From positions 24,164-88,163 of the forward strand of contig JADKEA010000012.1 in the NCBI GenBank assembly GCA_016718275.1: DNA of 64,000 nucleotides, written 5' to 3'. A model generated the notes under the pieces. The model was not told the origin of the DNA. It saw only the letters and a program-made list of their open reading frames with translations, and did not search any database. Positions within the stretch are counted from its first letter, which is position 1. Every line of letters starts with the position of its first letter. A program made the translations under genes and the position numbers. This document shows positions 1-10,300 of the stretch, piece after piece. The stretch is from Candidatus Villigracilis affinis. Its GTDB lineage: Bacteria > Chloroflexota > Anaerolineae > Anaerolineales > Villigracilaceae.

Positions 1-165
1 ATCATCCAGATAGATATGTCGCCGATGGAGCGCGTGGAATATGAGCGCGAAGCCGGGGAGCTGCGCGCCAGGATGAGTGAAAAAGAATTTAACATACAGT
101 GGTTAGAGGGTCGCGCAATGACGATGGAGCAGGCCATCGCCTACGCGCTGGAGATATTTGTATGA
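1..165 (+). CDS. C-terminal end of an AfsR/LuxR-like TPR regulator (partial)
   Basis: The window opens inside a reading frame (frame 1) of about 54 codons that stops with TGA at 163-165. The visible residues are charged and helical and end in LEGRAMTMEQAIAYALEIFV. The same kind of tail closes the next gene (DGKSTTTEQAIQLALSK), and a WxxG(R/K)xMTxEQAIxxAL ending is familiar from Chloroflexi NB-ARC/TPR regulators, so this is read as the end of a neighbouring paralogue. Its stop codon overlaps the start of the following kinase gene (ATGA at 162-165), which implies translational coupling. The N-terminal part lies outside the window, so kinase and ATPase domains cannot be checked. Confidence 0.7.
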   Translation: MIQIDMSPMERVEYEREAGELRARMSEKEFNIQWLEGRAMTMEQAIAYALEIFV

Positions 166-3152
166 TCGGCACAACCCTGCTCAATCGGTACAAAATCGAA
201 TCCGAACTTGGCAAAGGCGGCATGGGCATCGTGTACAAAGCCCAGGATACATTGCTTAATCGTGTTGTAGCTATTAAATTCCTAAACACGTCTGGCGTGG
301 GCACGGAGGGAAAGTTGCGCTTGTTACGGGAAGCGCGCGCCGTGGCGCAGTTGAACCACCCAAACATTGTGTCAATTTATGATGCAGGCGAAGCGGATGA
401 TACAGCCTTCATCGTGATGGAACTGGTCAACGGACATACCTTACGAAGGATGGAAAAAACAAATTTGCTTGATACGCTGCATATGGCTCAGCAGATTTGC
501 CTTGCGCTGGATCATGCTCATTCAAACGGCATTATTCACCGCGACTTGAAACTGGAAAACATAGTCATCACCAACTCACAAACCCTGAAATTAATGGACT
601 TCGGTCTGGCGCACACCGCGGATGATAACCGCCTTTCTGAAGAAGGTACGCTTACAGGAACTCTGGCATATCTTGCGCCTGAACTCATTCAAGGTCAGCC
701 TGCCACTGTGCAGTCTGATCTATATGCATTCGGTGTAATCCTGTATGAATTGCTAATTGGGCGTGCACCATTTGAAGGCACGATCAGTTCCATGCTGGCA
801 CAACACATGCACGGAAAGGTAACACCGCCCAGTGAAGTCGACTCGCAAATCCCTGCCTGGGCGGACGAGCTTGTTCTTCGATTGCTGAGCAAACACCCCG
901 AGGAAAGACCCGCATCGGCAAAAGACCTACTTCTGATTCTGGAACAAGAATCATCTTCGCCTCCGACGACAACTTTATTTTCAATTTTCTCCAAAACAAA
1001 AAATAACCTACCAACGCAATTAACTAGTTTTATCGGGCGTGAGAAAGAGATTGCCGAGATCAAAGTGTCGCTCGTTTCATCCCGTCTCGTTACGCTGACA
1101 GGTTCGGGCGGCACAGGCAAGACGCGGCTTTCCATCGAAGTCGGCGCGCAATTGCTTTCAACCTTTTCCAACGGCGTGTGGCTGATCGAACTCGCGCCGC
1201 TCAGTGACGAGTCGCAGATCGTCCCCGCGCTGGCGCAGGCGTTTGGTTTGCAGGAACTGCCTTTCAATCCGCTGAAAAATCTGGTTATGGATTACTTGCG
1301 CGATAAAAAGCTGCTGCTCATTCTCGACAACTGCGAGCATCTCATCGCAGCTTGCGCGCGCCTTGCCGATGAACTCCTGCATCAATGCGCGGGACTTAAA
1401 ATACTTGCCAGCAGTCGTGAGGCATTGGGCATTGCAGGTGAAGTAGCATATCGCACTCCTTCGCTTGCGGATTCCGAATCGACCAGCCTCTTCGTAGATC
1501 GCGCTCGCGCCGCCAATTCGAAATTTTCTCTGACCGATTCAAACGCTTCCTCCGTCGCCCAAATCTGCTCCCGTCTCAACGGCATTCCACTGGCGATAGA
1601 ACTCGCCGCCGCGAGGACAAAGTTACTCTCGGCAGACCAAATCGCCTCCCGCCTCGACGACCTCTTCCGTCTGCTCGTAGGCGGAAGCCGTACCGCGTTG
1701 CCGCGTCAACAGACTCTGCGAGCGTTGATCGATTGGAGTTATGATTTACTCTCAGAGGAGGAAAAGAATCTGCTACGAATCGCATCGGTCTTCGTCGGCG
1801 GCTGGACGTTGGAGGCGCTCGAAGCCGTGTCCGAAGACTCGCATGCACTGGAACATCTCGAAGGATTAGTCAATAAATCGTTAGTGGTGACGGAAGAACA
1901 CAAAGGCGAGATGCGCTATTTCCTGTTAGAGACGATCAGGCAATACGCGAGAGAAAAGTTATTCGAAGCGAAGCAATCATCGGCGGCGCGTGATCGGCAC
2001 TTCATCCATTTCAACAAATTAGCTGACGGCTTATGGAATGTTTATCTCTTCCAGGGTGAAAGCGAAATTAAAAAGCTTAAAGCCATGCAGATTGAGACGG
2101 ATAACCTGCGCGCTGCATTTGAATGGGGTATGCAGAATAATTTGGGAGACATGTTGAATCTTGCGGCGAACATAGCCATGAGCCTGAGTGTATCAGGCGG
2201 TCAACTGGAAGGAATTGCCATACTAAAAGTGGCACTGGAGAAGTTTCGCGGGCTGCCACCTGCAGAAAATGACCTCAAGCATAAGCAGGAAGAATTATTG
2301 ATGCGCGCTTGCTTTAGTTTGGGGACAATTACCGTTGGCTCGGGCGAGATTATGTTGTCGCGCAGCGCCTTGCAGGAAGCGATTGCGATTGCACGCAAGC
2401 TCGGCGACAAGTTTATGTTGGGCTATGGCCTTGAAATGTTCTCCAACGCATCCATCTTTATTAAAGCCGAAGATTCGCTCCCTGCCGCGTTGGAAGGGCT
2501 GGAAATCTTTAAGGAATTAAACAACATTAGCGGGCTCGCCATAGCTTATGGTAATTTATCTCGTTGGGCGGGAATCAACGGTAATTTTGAAGAAAGCCGA
2601 AAGTATTTAGAGTTGCTTCAAGGAATAGCCAAAGATATCCCCTTGTCATTTCAATCAGGAATTCTATTTTTAGGCTTGGGTTACAACACACGTAACCTTG
2701 GGCAACTCGAGACGGCTAAAAAACATTTTGAAGCTGGGCTCAAGATGTTCGAGTACATAGGACACAAAGGTTTTGAGGCTGTGATGACTACTGAGATCGC
2801 ACATGTTGAACGTGTCATGGGTAATTACGCAAAAGCCAAAAACACTTATAAAAAAACAATTAAAGAATTTCAAGATGTGGGCAATCGTCCAGCCGTGGCG
2901 CATCAACTGGAATGTTTTGCGATGATCGCAATTGTGGAGGAAGAACCGCAACGCGCCGCAAAATTATTTGCCGCAGCAGAGGCAATCCGTGAGGTAACGG
3001 GTCACAAAAGATCAGACGAAGAAGAAGCGGAAGAAGCGCAATTCATGAGTCGACTCCGCGCCATGCTGACCGAAGCGGAGTTCAATGCGCTCTGGGCAGA
3101 TGGCAAATCCACGACGACGGAACAGGCGATCCAGTTGGCGTTAAGTAAATAA
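162..3152 (+). CDS. Ser/Thr protein kinase fused to NB-ARC ATPase and TPR domains
   Basis: A signal-transduction protein of 996 aa. Residues 9-270 form a Hanks-type Ser/Thr kinase: glycine loop GKGGMGIVY, Lys39 in VAIK, catalytic Asp128 in HRDLKLEN, Asp146 in DFG, then APE. A Ser/Pro/Thr linker leads to an AfsR/NB-ARC-type ATPase with P-loop GSGGTGKTR (314-322), Walker B LLLILDNCEH and the GIPLAIELAAA signature. The remaining third is helical and TPR-like. I see no DNA-binding domain, so it probably works by phosphorylation and assembly rather than by binding promoters directly. The start is set at 162 because the kinase fold begins there and ATGA overlaps the preceding gene; a reading frame upstream of it (from 99) is not kinase-like. 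The last residues (ALWADGKSTTTEQAIQLAL) reappear as stray fragments downstream at 4262 and 4868. Confidence 0.9.
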   Translation: MIGTTLLNRYKIESELGKGGMGIVYKAQDTLLNRVVAIKFLNTSGVGTEGKLRLLREARAVAQLNHPNIVSIYDAGEADDTAFIVMELVNGHTLRRMEKTNLLDTLHMAQQICLALDHAHSNGIIHRDLKLENIVITNSQTLKLMDFGLAHTADDNRLSEEGTLTGTLAYLAPELIQGQPATVQSDLYAFGVILYELLIGRAPFEGTISSMLAQHMHGKVTPPSEVDSQIPAWADELVLRLLSKHPEERPASAKDLLLILEQESSSPPTTTLFSIFSKTKNNLPTQLTSFIGREKEIAEIKVSLVSSRLVTLTGSGGTGKTRLSIEVGAQLLSTFSNGVWLIELAPLSDESQIVPALAQAFGLQELPFNPLKNLVMDYLRDKKLLLILDNCEHLIAACARLADELLHQCAGLKILASSREALGIAGEVAYRTPSLADSESTSLFVDRARAANSKFSLTDSNASSVAQICSRLNGIPLAIELAAARTKLLSADQIASRLDDLFRLLVGGSRTALPRQQTLRALIDWSYDLLSEEEKNLLRIASVFVGGWTLEALEAVSEDSHALEHLEGLVNKSLVVTEEHKGEMRYFLLETIRQYAREKLFEAKQSSAARDRHFIHFNKLADGLWNVYLFQGESEIKKLKAMQIETDNLRAAFEWGMQNNLGDMLNLAANIAMSLSVSGGQLEGIAILKVALEKFRGLPPAENDLKHKQEELLMRACFSLGTITVGSGEIMLSRSALQEAIAIARKLGDKFMLGYGLEMFSNASIFIKAEDSLPAALEGLEIFKELNNISGLAIAYGNLSRWAGINGNFEESRKYLELLQGIAKDIPLSFQSGILFLGLGYNTRNLGQLETAKKHFEAGLKMFEYIGHKGFEAVMTTEIAHVERVMGNYAKAKNTYKKTIKEFQDVGNRPAVAHQLECFAMIAIVEEEPQRAAKLFAAAEAIREVTGHKRSDEEEAEEAQFMSRLRAMLTEAEFNALWADGKSTTTEQAIQLALSK

Positions 3153-3187
3153 AGATCATAACCATTCACGTTACAAAAGGAGTTTTT

Positions 3188-4246
3188 ATGGGCAACCCAA
3201 AATTCACACTACGAGAATTGCAGCCATCTGACAGCCTTGCGCTGACCAACCTATTGACCGAATTTGACGGCGACATGACCACGCGCTTTCAGGACGATCC
3301 ATACACAGCCATCATTTCTGGAACGGAATATCGCACGAAAGGAGTGGTTGTAGAAACCGAAGGCATTGATGGATTTGTCGGGATGGGAACGGTTCGGTTC
3401 GGCAGGGTTCAATTCAACGGCAGTGTTTTGCCATTCGCCTTTCTGGATGGACTCAAAGTCCGCAAGGAGTTTCGCGGCAATGGGCTTGGTTTTCAAATTG
3501 CAAGTTGGCGGATTCAACAGGTAAGGAACGAGTTCGGAGATGATTGTGTGATCGGGACAGGCATGGCGCATGACAATCACGCTTCACATGCCGTTGCCAG
3601 CAAATGGTGCAGGGAATTTGCCGAATCTGCTTTTGACGCTCGTTTAGTTCCCATGCTGACCCGCAAGCCCAAGCCACTGGCAGGGATTACCGTTCGTGAA
3701 ATTGAATCGCGCGAATATGAGGAATTTGCTGCCAAGCAGAACGCCTTTTATAAAAGCCACAACCTGTATGCGCCCAGCGATCCCACTTCCATCGTACATA
3801 CGCTTGGCGTTTCCGCTGGTGGAAAAAAGCCTTACCGCTTCTTTGTTGCTGTAGACTCTCAGGACAATTTACTGGCGGGGGCACAAACCTGGGCGCGCGG
3901 TATCCTGAAATCAGACACCATCAACAATCCACCGCCGCCACTTCGCATTTTGAATAAGGTAGTCCATCTTCTTCCTCCAGACTTCACTGTTCGCGATGTC
4001 GCGGTCAACGGATTTTGGCATGAAGCGGGTCAACTAAAGGTCGCTCAATATTTATGGGAAATGCTTCGCTGGGAATACAGAGATCAGGGTACAACGCTTG
4101 TCGTGAGTTTCGACTCGCGTGACCCTGTCATGAATATTGTCACCCTCAAGCCATGGCACCAGCCGCGCTTCAAAATAACCATCGCGATTCACGCTCCTGC
4201 AGCGATCAATCGCGACCAATTACTATTTTCCAGTGGGCGTGTTTAA
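3188..4246 (+). CDS. GNAT-family N-acetyltransferase (two-domain)
   Basis: A 352 aa cytosolic protein. The first 140 residues look like a GNAT domain: the opening FTLRELQPSDSLALTNLL is the typical first strand and helix, and GLKVRKEFRGNGLGFQIA (about residues 89-106) is motif A, which binds acetyl-CoA pyrophosphate through R/Q-x-x-G-x-G. The second half is probably a degenerate second GNAT domain or a substrate domain. A strong ribosome site (aaaaggag, 6 nt before ATG) supports the start at 3188. It follows the kinase gene by 35 nt and is followed 15 nt later by a stray copy of that gene's C-terminal tail. The substrate cannot be inferred. Confidence 0.75.
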   Translation: MGNPKFTLRELQPSDSLALTNLLTEFDGDMTTRFQDDPYTAIISGTEYRTKGVVVETEGIDGFVGMGTVRFGRVQFNGSVLPFAFLDGLKVRKEFRGNGLGFQIASWRIQQVRNEFGDDCVIGTGMAHDNHASHAVASKWCREFAESAFDARLVPMLTRKPKPLAGITVREIESREYEEFAAKQNAFYKSHNLYAPSDPTSIVHTLGVSAGGKKPYRFFVAVDSQDNLLAGAQTWARGILKSDTINNPPPPLRILNKVVHLLPPDFTVRDVAVNGFWHEAGQLKVAQYLWEMLRWEYRDQGTTLVVSFDSRDPVMNIVTLKPWHQPRFKITIAIHAPAAINRDQLLFSSGRV

Positions 4247-4261
4247 TCATAGCAATTCTGT

Positions 4262-4336
4262 ATGGAGTACACCGCGCTGTGGGCGGAGGACAAGTCCATG
4301 ACGATGGAGCAGGCGATCCAGTTGGCGTTGGGGTAG
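4262..4336 (+). pseudogene. Remnant of kinase/TPR gene C-terminus (copy 1)
   Basis: Twenty-four codons plus TAG read MEYTALWAEDKSMTMEQAIQ followed by LALG, closely matching the last residues of the gene at 162-3152 (NALWADGKSTTTEQAIQLAL) and the tail of the partial gene at 1-165. There is no ribosome site and no upstream frame. It looks like the leftover 3' end of another paralogue, trapped between the acetyltransferase and the next gene. Confidence 0.7.
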
Positions 4337-4370
4337 TCCTACCATTCTTGTTTTCAAAAGGAGAAATAAT

Positions 4371-4862
4371 ATGCTTGTCCGTTGGCTTGTGTTTATCCAT
4401 GTTTTATCAGCAATCACATTCTTTCTTGCACATGGCGCTGCTGCGGCAATGGTCTTCAAAGTCCGCTCTGAAACAGATTTTGTTCGCATCCGCGCCATGC
4501 TCGACTTGGCTGTCTCAACCTTCAAAGCTTATATGCTTTCATTCCTGATCATGGGGCTTACCGGGCTGACCATGCCCTTCCTCATCCATATTTGGAACAA
4601 AGCATGGATCTGGCTATCCATTGTTTTGATTTTGTTCGTTGTGGTTTGGATGGGTCTGGTCAACGAAAAACAGATCAAACAATTGCGCCGATTAGTAGGG
4701 TTGCCCTACATGCAGGGGAGTAAGAAATATCCTGCTGAACCGCCTGCCAGTCCTGAAGAAGTGGCTGCCTTGCTCAAGAAGATCAATCCGTATCAATGGG
4801 CGCTGGTTGGGTATGGCATTCCTGCCGTTGTACTTTGGTTGATGGTATTCAAACCGTTTTGA
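4371..4862 (+). CDS. DUF2269-like integral membrane protein
   Basis: A 163 aa protein with four hydrophobic segments (about residues 5-25, 44-70, 76-96 and 142-160), a short cytosolic stretch rich in Lys/Arg and a Pro/Glu-rich loop. Size and helix layout resemble the small predicted membrane proteins grouped as DUF2269, but no catalytic motif is visible, so no function is claimed. A clear ribosome site (aaaaggag) lies 7 nt before the ATG. It lies between two acetyltransferases in the same direction and is flanked on both sides by fragments of the upstream kinase gene's 3' end. Confidence 0.65.
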   Translation: MLVRWLVFIHVLSAITFFLAHGAAAAMVFKVRSETDFVRIRAMLDLAVSTFKAYMLSFLIMGLTGLTMPFLIHIWNKAWIWLSIVLILFVVVWMGLVNEKQIKQLRRLVGLPYMQGSKKYPAEPPASPEEVAALLKKINPYQWALVGYGIPAVVLWLMVFKPF

Positions 4863-4867
4863 TCGCC

Positions 4868-4909
4868 ATGACGATGGAACAGGCGATCCAATTGGCATTG
4901 GGTGAATAA
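4868..4909 (+). pseudogene. Remnant of kinase/TPR gene C-terminus (copy 2)
   Basis: Starting 5 nt after the stop of the membrane protein gene, 13 codons read MTMEQAIQLALGE and then TAA. This is the same tail motif found at 1-165, at the end of the gene at 162-3152 and at 4262-4336. The DNA of copies 1 and 2 is nearly identical over the motif (atgacgatggarcaggcgat). It is followed directly by the ribosome site of the next gene. Confidence 0.65.
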
Positions 4910-4926
4910 AAAGGAGAACTGCATTT

Positions 4927-5424
4927 ATGGACATCATCATCCGCAGGTTGGAGCCTTCTGATTACGAAGCCATGCAAAAAGTATTTGCTGGCCCCAAAGT
5001 GACCTGGGGTACGCTTCAACAGCCATACCCATCCGTTGAGAGTTGGCGCAAGCGTTTGACGGAAATACCGGAGTCTCAATTCTGGCTGGCGGCGATGGTC
5101 GGCGATGAAATGGCGGGGCAGCTGGAGATCCAGACCACTCCGAACCATCCGCGCCGCAAACATGTGGGGCAGCTTGGTATGGCGGTGCGCGATGACTTTC
5201 AGGGGAAGGGTGTTGGGACGGCGCTCATGCGGGCTGCTGTGGATATGGCGGATCACTGGCTCGATCTGCTGCGCCTCGAGCTGGGAGTCTTTGTCGATAA
5301 CGAACCCGCTGTCCGCTTGTATCAGAGATTCGGTTTCGTCATCGAAGGCACGCTGACGCGCTATGCCTTCCGCGCGGGAACATACGCGGATGTGTATGCC
5401 ATGGCGCGGTTCAGGCAGGGATGA
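4927..5424 (+). CDS. aaaT: GNAT N-acetyltransferase, AaaT/YhhY-like
   Basis: A 165 aa single-domain GNAT enzyme. It matches the E. coli L-amino acid N-acetyltransferase AaaT (YhhY) along its length as I remember that sequence: IRRLEPSDYEAMQKVFAGP at the start, TLQQPYPSVESW, a GKGVGTALMRAAVDMAD acetyl-CoA loop (motif A), VFVDNEPAVRLYQRFGFVIE (motif B) and a YADVYAMAR ending. The likely role is acetylation of free amino acids such as Phe or Met; the symbol is by family resemblance only. A strong ribosome site (aaaaggag) supports the start. It is the last gene of the co-directional group that begins with the kinase. Confidence 0.75.
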   Translation: MDIIIRRLEPSDYEAMQKVFAGPKVTWGTLQQPYPSVESWRKRLTEIPESQFWLAAMVGDEMAGQLEIQTTPNHPRRKHVGQLGMAVRDDFQGKGVGTALMRAAVDMADHWLDLLRLELGVFVDNEPAVRLYQRFGFVIEGTLTRYAFRAGTYADVYAMARFRQG

Positions 5425-5485
5425 ACATCGGTATTACAGGTTTTATGCAAAGCCTGTCGGGTGACTGGAATCGCTTTTACGCGGG

Positions 5486-5491
5486 TATAAT
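5486..5491 (+). promoter_or_regulatory. Probable -10 element for the first TIR gene
   Basis: A consensus TATAAT preceded by GGG sits 36 nt upstream of the ATG at 5528. No convincing -35 is visible at 17 nt, so it would act as an extended or activator-dependent promoter. It separates the TIR gene from the acetyltransferase group. Confidence 0.4.
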
Positions 5492-5527
5492 TTTCATGCA
5501 CGCTCTTTATTGTTATGCAGGAGTACC

Positions 5528-7139
5528 ATGAGTAAAAATATCTTTATCAGTTATTCGCGCCGCGAGATCGGATTTGTGGACAGCCTTGTGGATAAACTTG
5601 AGGATGACGGCCATCAGGTCTGGCTGGATTATCGCAGTTTGATCCCTGGCACGCCCTGGCGGGACCAAATACACAAGGGGATCGATGAAGCGGATGTGAT
5701 CCTGCTGGTGGTATCTAAAGCCTCCCTCTCCTCACAGAATGTGGAAGTGGAATGGAAGGGCGTGATCCAACAGAAGAAGCGGATCATCCTGCTGGTGTTC
5801 GAGGCGGTCGATCTTCCAGATGAACTTGAGAAATATGAATGGGTGGATTTTCGCGGCAACTTCAATACAGGCTTGCGGGAACTGTCCTCTCAAATAGACA
5901 AGCCCATCGCAGAAGAACACCCCGTGCCTCAAACTGGATTCAAAATTCCCGGCATCGTCTGGCTTGCCATTTTGTTGAGTGTGGGGGTTGCCTTCTTTTC
6001 CCTGCCGACCCTGTGGACTCTGCTCATCCCGTGGGTGTTGATCCCCTTGCCCTATCGAATTTTCAAACGCGACTATCACTTCTCGCAGGTTCAGGCGGCG
6101 CTGTTGTTCCTGCCGATTGCTTTTATCATCAGTATATTAATTGCCGATTTCACTGCTGAAGAGTTCAATGTGATCATGACCGGCACCGTTTTGGGCATAC
6201 CGCTGGCGCTGATCCTGCTGTTCGTGCTGCGTTCTCCAGGGATGCAGCGCTGGGGCAAGGAGCAGGCCACCCTGCCTCGTTTCGCCAACCCATACAAGCC
6301 CAATAATCCGCACCCGACTCCCACCTCTTTTTACATTGACCATGCACCGCAGGATGCGAAGATCGCCGAAATGCTGACGGGTATGCTGGATCGATACGGC
6401 CATCCAAATGCGGAAAGATTGCAGGATGCCAAAGCGGTCTTTGTGATACTCTCACGCTTCAAAAAAGACAGTGACGCGGACCCTGAAAAACAGGTTGTGT
6501 TTCCCGTCATCGTTCAGACCACGGAGGACATCTCGCCCGAACTCTCCAAAGTGCAGTGGATCGACATGCGCAGCGGCGTGAGAAGGTTGGATGCGATCCG
6601 CGCAGCTGCTGCCCGAACCCGAAAAATTGCTGAAGGCGCTGGGCAACCGCCCCAGAGGCAGCATGTTGGTGCTGCCCGCCCCGGTGGCAGCCATGCAGTT
6701 CTTTCTGACCCTGCTGGGTGTCTTTGCCCTGGGATGTTTTTTCAAGCTGCTCATTGAGTTGTTTAGTTTCGATGTGTTCAGCCTTCCCAATGGAGGTTCC
6801 TTTATTACCCTGCTGGTCTTTTTCGTCATTGACCTCGTGTTGACCGGCCTGTTGCTGGTCAACATGGTGCGGACCCTGGTCCAAAGGGTGGGCAGGCTGG
6901 CAAATTTTAGGGCGTTTACACGGGCGCTTGGCGGGGTGGGGTTTCTGGCTTTCCTGCAAACGTTTTTGGGATTCCAGTTCGATAGCCGCATCGTCGATGT
7001 GCTTGGGATGGATGCGCCCACCATCGGGTTCATCACGATATTTCCTGCTTTGACCTTTCTGGTCGGCGGGATCATCATGGCGGTGTTTCTTGTGATCCGA
7101 TACCGGGATGTGCGTTTTTGGTTTCCTTCGTTGAAATGA
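5528..7139 (+). CDS. Membrane-bound double-TIR protein, copy 1 (frameshifted)
   Basis: First of three paralogues (others at 33633-35231 and 60684-62324). Residues 1-125 are a TIR domain: NIFISYSRREIGFVDSL, VWLDYRSLIPGTPW, ADVILLVVS, and Glu75 in NVEVEW at the place of the catalytic Glu of TIR NADases. Four membrane helices follow (about 145-245), then a second, degenerate TIR-like domain (about 275-370; AKAVFVILS, QWIDMRSGV) without an equivalent Glu, then four more helices and the ending RFWFPSLK. The frame breaks at 6598-6599: one extra C turns DAI-AQLLPEPEKLL, read from the paralogues, out of frame, and the protein continues from 6600 in the next frame. Repaired length is 536 aa, in line with 532 and 546. 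The start at 5528 is chosen for its caggag ribosome site and for alignment to the paralogues. Role unknown; NAD cleavage or signalling at the membrane is possible. Confidence 0.8.
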
Positions 7140-7181
7140 TGAGAAGTATGTATAATGAAGTACAGTTAATTTTAGGAAAGT

Positions 7182-7210
7182 GGGCGGGTCTTTCAGACCG
7201 CCCTCTTTTT
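7182..7210 (+). terminator. Intrinsic terminator after TIR gene
   Basis: A hairpin with stem gggcgggtct/agaccgccc (one bulged base) and a TTC loop is followed by tcttttt. It lies 43 nt past the stop of the TIR gene at 7139 and is correctly oriented for it. The rest of the 250 nt up to the protease gene holds one more hairpin (7343-7360) and nothing else I can name. Confidence 0.8.
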
Positions 7211-7342
7211 GTCTGTTATGAATACGATCCTGTACTTGTCTGACATAGTACCAATGGACCAGTGATTCCTTTACCCTTTTGTAAGTGAATTATAAGGCAA
7301 ACGGGGGTTTAAGACGCTAAAATTGAAATATCCTGAAAATAA

Positions 7343-7360
7343 ACCCGCCTCAAGGCGGGT
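7343..7360 (+). promoter_or_regulatory. Leader hairpin before the giant protease gene
   Basis: A perfect 7-bp stem (acccgcc/ggcgggt) with a TCAA loop, 31 nt before the start codon and just ahead of the ribosome site aaaggaag. It is followed by a short T stretch (gttttta), so it could be a weak attenuator or an mRNA-stabilising leader structure for the very long downstream transcript. Confidence 0.4.
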
Positions 7361-7391
7361 GGTAACGTTTTTATAACAAAGGAAGTGCAAT

Positions 7392-10300
7392 ATGAAAAAC
7401 CCCTCCATAAAATACATAGTAATGGCGGTGCTGCTGGTAATTTTTATCGTGGCATCCTTGGTGATGAACCAGGGCACCGGCAACCCCGCAGTTTCATCTG
7501 AACCTCAAACTGATGAAACCTCCTCTTATGTTCCGAAATCGGAACCGCTGAAACTCGATGCGCCTTCCCAGCCTGTTCCGCAACAGGTTGTGATTCAGTT
7601 TGCGCCCGAGGCCACCGAGGCCGAACGCGCGGCCTACATTGAATCGATCGGCGGCACGGTGGTGCAGTCGATCACTTCATTGGATACCATCGTGGTCAAC
7701 GTTTCAGAGGAAGTGGCGCAGGCTCCCCTGCCCGCATCGGATGCGGTGACGGCCAGTGAAGCGGATTACTATGTCTCGGCTTTGGATGATGTTGCGCCTG
7801 TGAATGACCCGCACTATGCAGATCAGTGGGCGTTACCGGCCATCGCCGCGCCGGAGGCCTGGGCTTCCATGTCTGTGGATGCGGCTGCGGTGACGATCGC
7901 GGTGATCGACAGCGGTATCTGCGTTTCGCACCCCGACCTGGCAGGCCGCATCGTAAGCGGCTGGGACTTTGTTGAAAGCGACACCATGCCGCAGGATGAT
8001 TTCGGTCACGGTTGTTCCGTCAGCGGTGTGATCGCCGCGAATATGAACGACGGCATCGGCATTGCCGGTGTTGCGCCTAATGCAAATATTATGCCGCTGC
8101 GCGTATTGAACGGCAGCGGTTTTGGTTCCTATTCTGATGTGGCCGCGGCGGTGGTGTATGCCGTGGACAATGGCGCGCAGGTGATCAACCTGAGCCTCGG
8201 CGGTTCGAGCCCATCCAGCACTTTGGAGAATGCCATCAACTATGCGGCTGCCAACGGCGTGATCGTCGTGGCCGCTGCCGGTAATAATGGAACAGAGGGA
8301 GCCTTGTATCCCGCCGCGTATCCTTCCGTGATCGCGGTCGGTTCCATTGACCCGAATTTACTGCACAGCACGTTCAGCAATTACGGTTCGCAGGTGGATG
8401 TGTGGGCGCCGGGCCGTGACATCATGAGCACCAATCGCAGCGGCGACTATAGCCTGGTGAGCGGTACTTCGTTTGCCGCGCCGTATGTGGCCGGTGCCGA
8501 AGCCGTGTATATGGCATTGAGCCGCACGCCTGTTTTCGCTGGCGGCCTGCTTACTTTTGCGACCCAGGTCGAGGTCCCGGTGGACCCGACTGCCACCAGT
8601 GTAGTCCCCACCGATGTCCCCGTCGTCGAGATCAGCGATGCGGCGGTGTTGGATCAACTCAGGCAGTTGTACGATGTGCCTTCAGGGGTTGATGCTTCCA
8701 TTCGAACCATCGAACAGGCCGGGGGAGTCATGTTCGGTTTATTCATCGTGCCCGCTCCAGATGGCGTGGATGCCGGTCCGTCGGCTCATTATTTCACAGC
8801 CACACAGAATGGCGATGCGCTGACGATCTCACAGGAATATACCCCGCAGTTCTCCGAGGCCTTGGATGCGTTGGGCGCATCCGGCGCGGTGAGCCAGGGA
8901 TTGGTGACCGCCTTCAACAGCGTGGCTGCGCAGGGTGATGGCACGGCGCAATTGGGCCTGCCGTGGACCAGCGGCGTGAATGCGACCCTGGTTGCCGGCC
9001 CGCATGGTGACGGTTTCCAGCCGACCCCCACGGGCGTTTCGAGCGCGCTCGATTTTGCCCCCGCCGATAACAAAGTGCTCGCCTCCCGCGAAGGGTATGC
9101 GCAGCAGATCGTCTGCCCTGGGGAGACCCTGAGCAGTTGGGTGATCATTACCCACCCCGATGGCTGGCGTACCAGCTACTATCAATTAGTCAATATTCAA
9201 GTGGACCCCGACGGTCAGCAGGTGGGACGCGGCGCGTATCTTGGCGATATTGCCCCGAACGGCGCTGCGGCGTTCTTATGCGGCGGTTCCACGTTTACTA
9301 CGCCGCTGGTTCACTTCTCGGTGTTACGCGATGGCAAGCAGGTCAAGATCAATGGCTTTGACATCGGCGGTTGGACGGTTGGCGCAAGTTCATTGACTCG
9401 TGTCAGCGATGCGACCGTGGTGAATGTGGGCGGCTCCGTTTTGAATAGCGGAACCTTCGGCACGAACCTGACCTGTGACGCGACCACCCTTCCTGCAGGC
9501 TACATCAAATGCGCCGATGAAGGCGGGACCTGTAGTTTCCCCGGCCTCGAAACGGTTTATTTCGGCTCCAACAACGGTTGTTTCGCCACCGAAACCGCCA
9601 CCACCAGCATCTCTTGCGATAGCACTACCTTCGGCATGCCTGCCGGTGATTCCCGTTCCTGTTATGTGGATGCCAAATCCATCACGCTGTCACCGGCCTG
9701 CCCGCAATCGGGCGGTGTGATCCTGTATTGGACCAAGGATTATGCCTGTACCGGTGCCGGGGCAGATGCGGGTTACCGCCTGCAAGCGGCCAGCGGTTCA
9801 CAAGACTACGGTGTGGATACCGATTTCAATGACAAGGCTTCTGCCTTGCGCGTTCCTGCGGGCTGGTCTGTCATGTTGTATGGCGGCGGCGGGCTGGCTG
9901 GTGAAGCGGTTTGTGTGAATAAAGATGTAAGTGATCTGTCTCTGTTGGGAACCTTCCCATTAACCAGCAGTGTGATCGACAACGGCGTTTCATCCATGCA
10001 GGTGTTCACGAACAGCACCAACTGTAATGGTGATTTGCTTGCCAACCCGCCAAAGGCTCTTTTGCCCGCCAACGGTTCAAGTAAACCCAATGGGTTTAGC
10101 CCCATTCTCCAATGGGCGTGCATCCTCAATGCCATGCTCCTATCACCTGGAGTGGTGGGATACCGACACCCCCAATACCAAGAACATATGCGCTTGGAGC
10201 CTCACTTCTTTGTGATAGCTGCCACCTCCCTGCGGGAGATTATTCCTGGCATGTCAAAGGACGCGATGGCGTGGGTGAGACCGGCTGGAGCCCGACGTTT

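Noticed and set aside
99..161. An upstream start for the kinase at 99
   Set aside because: It overlaps the previous gene in another frame and the kinase fold begins at 162 with an ATGA overlap.
695..1267. Long minus-strand frame inside the kinase gene
   Set aside because: Shadow of a strongly coding region, with no ribosome site and no recognisable motif.
6590..6610. Programmed frameshifting in the first TIR gene
   Set aside because: No slippery heptamer or stimulatory structure is seen, the two paralogues are unbroken, and gyrA and others show the same single extra base.
7141..7181. TATAAT at about 7151 as a promoter
   Set aside because: A terminator follows within 30 nt and no gene would be served by it.
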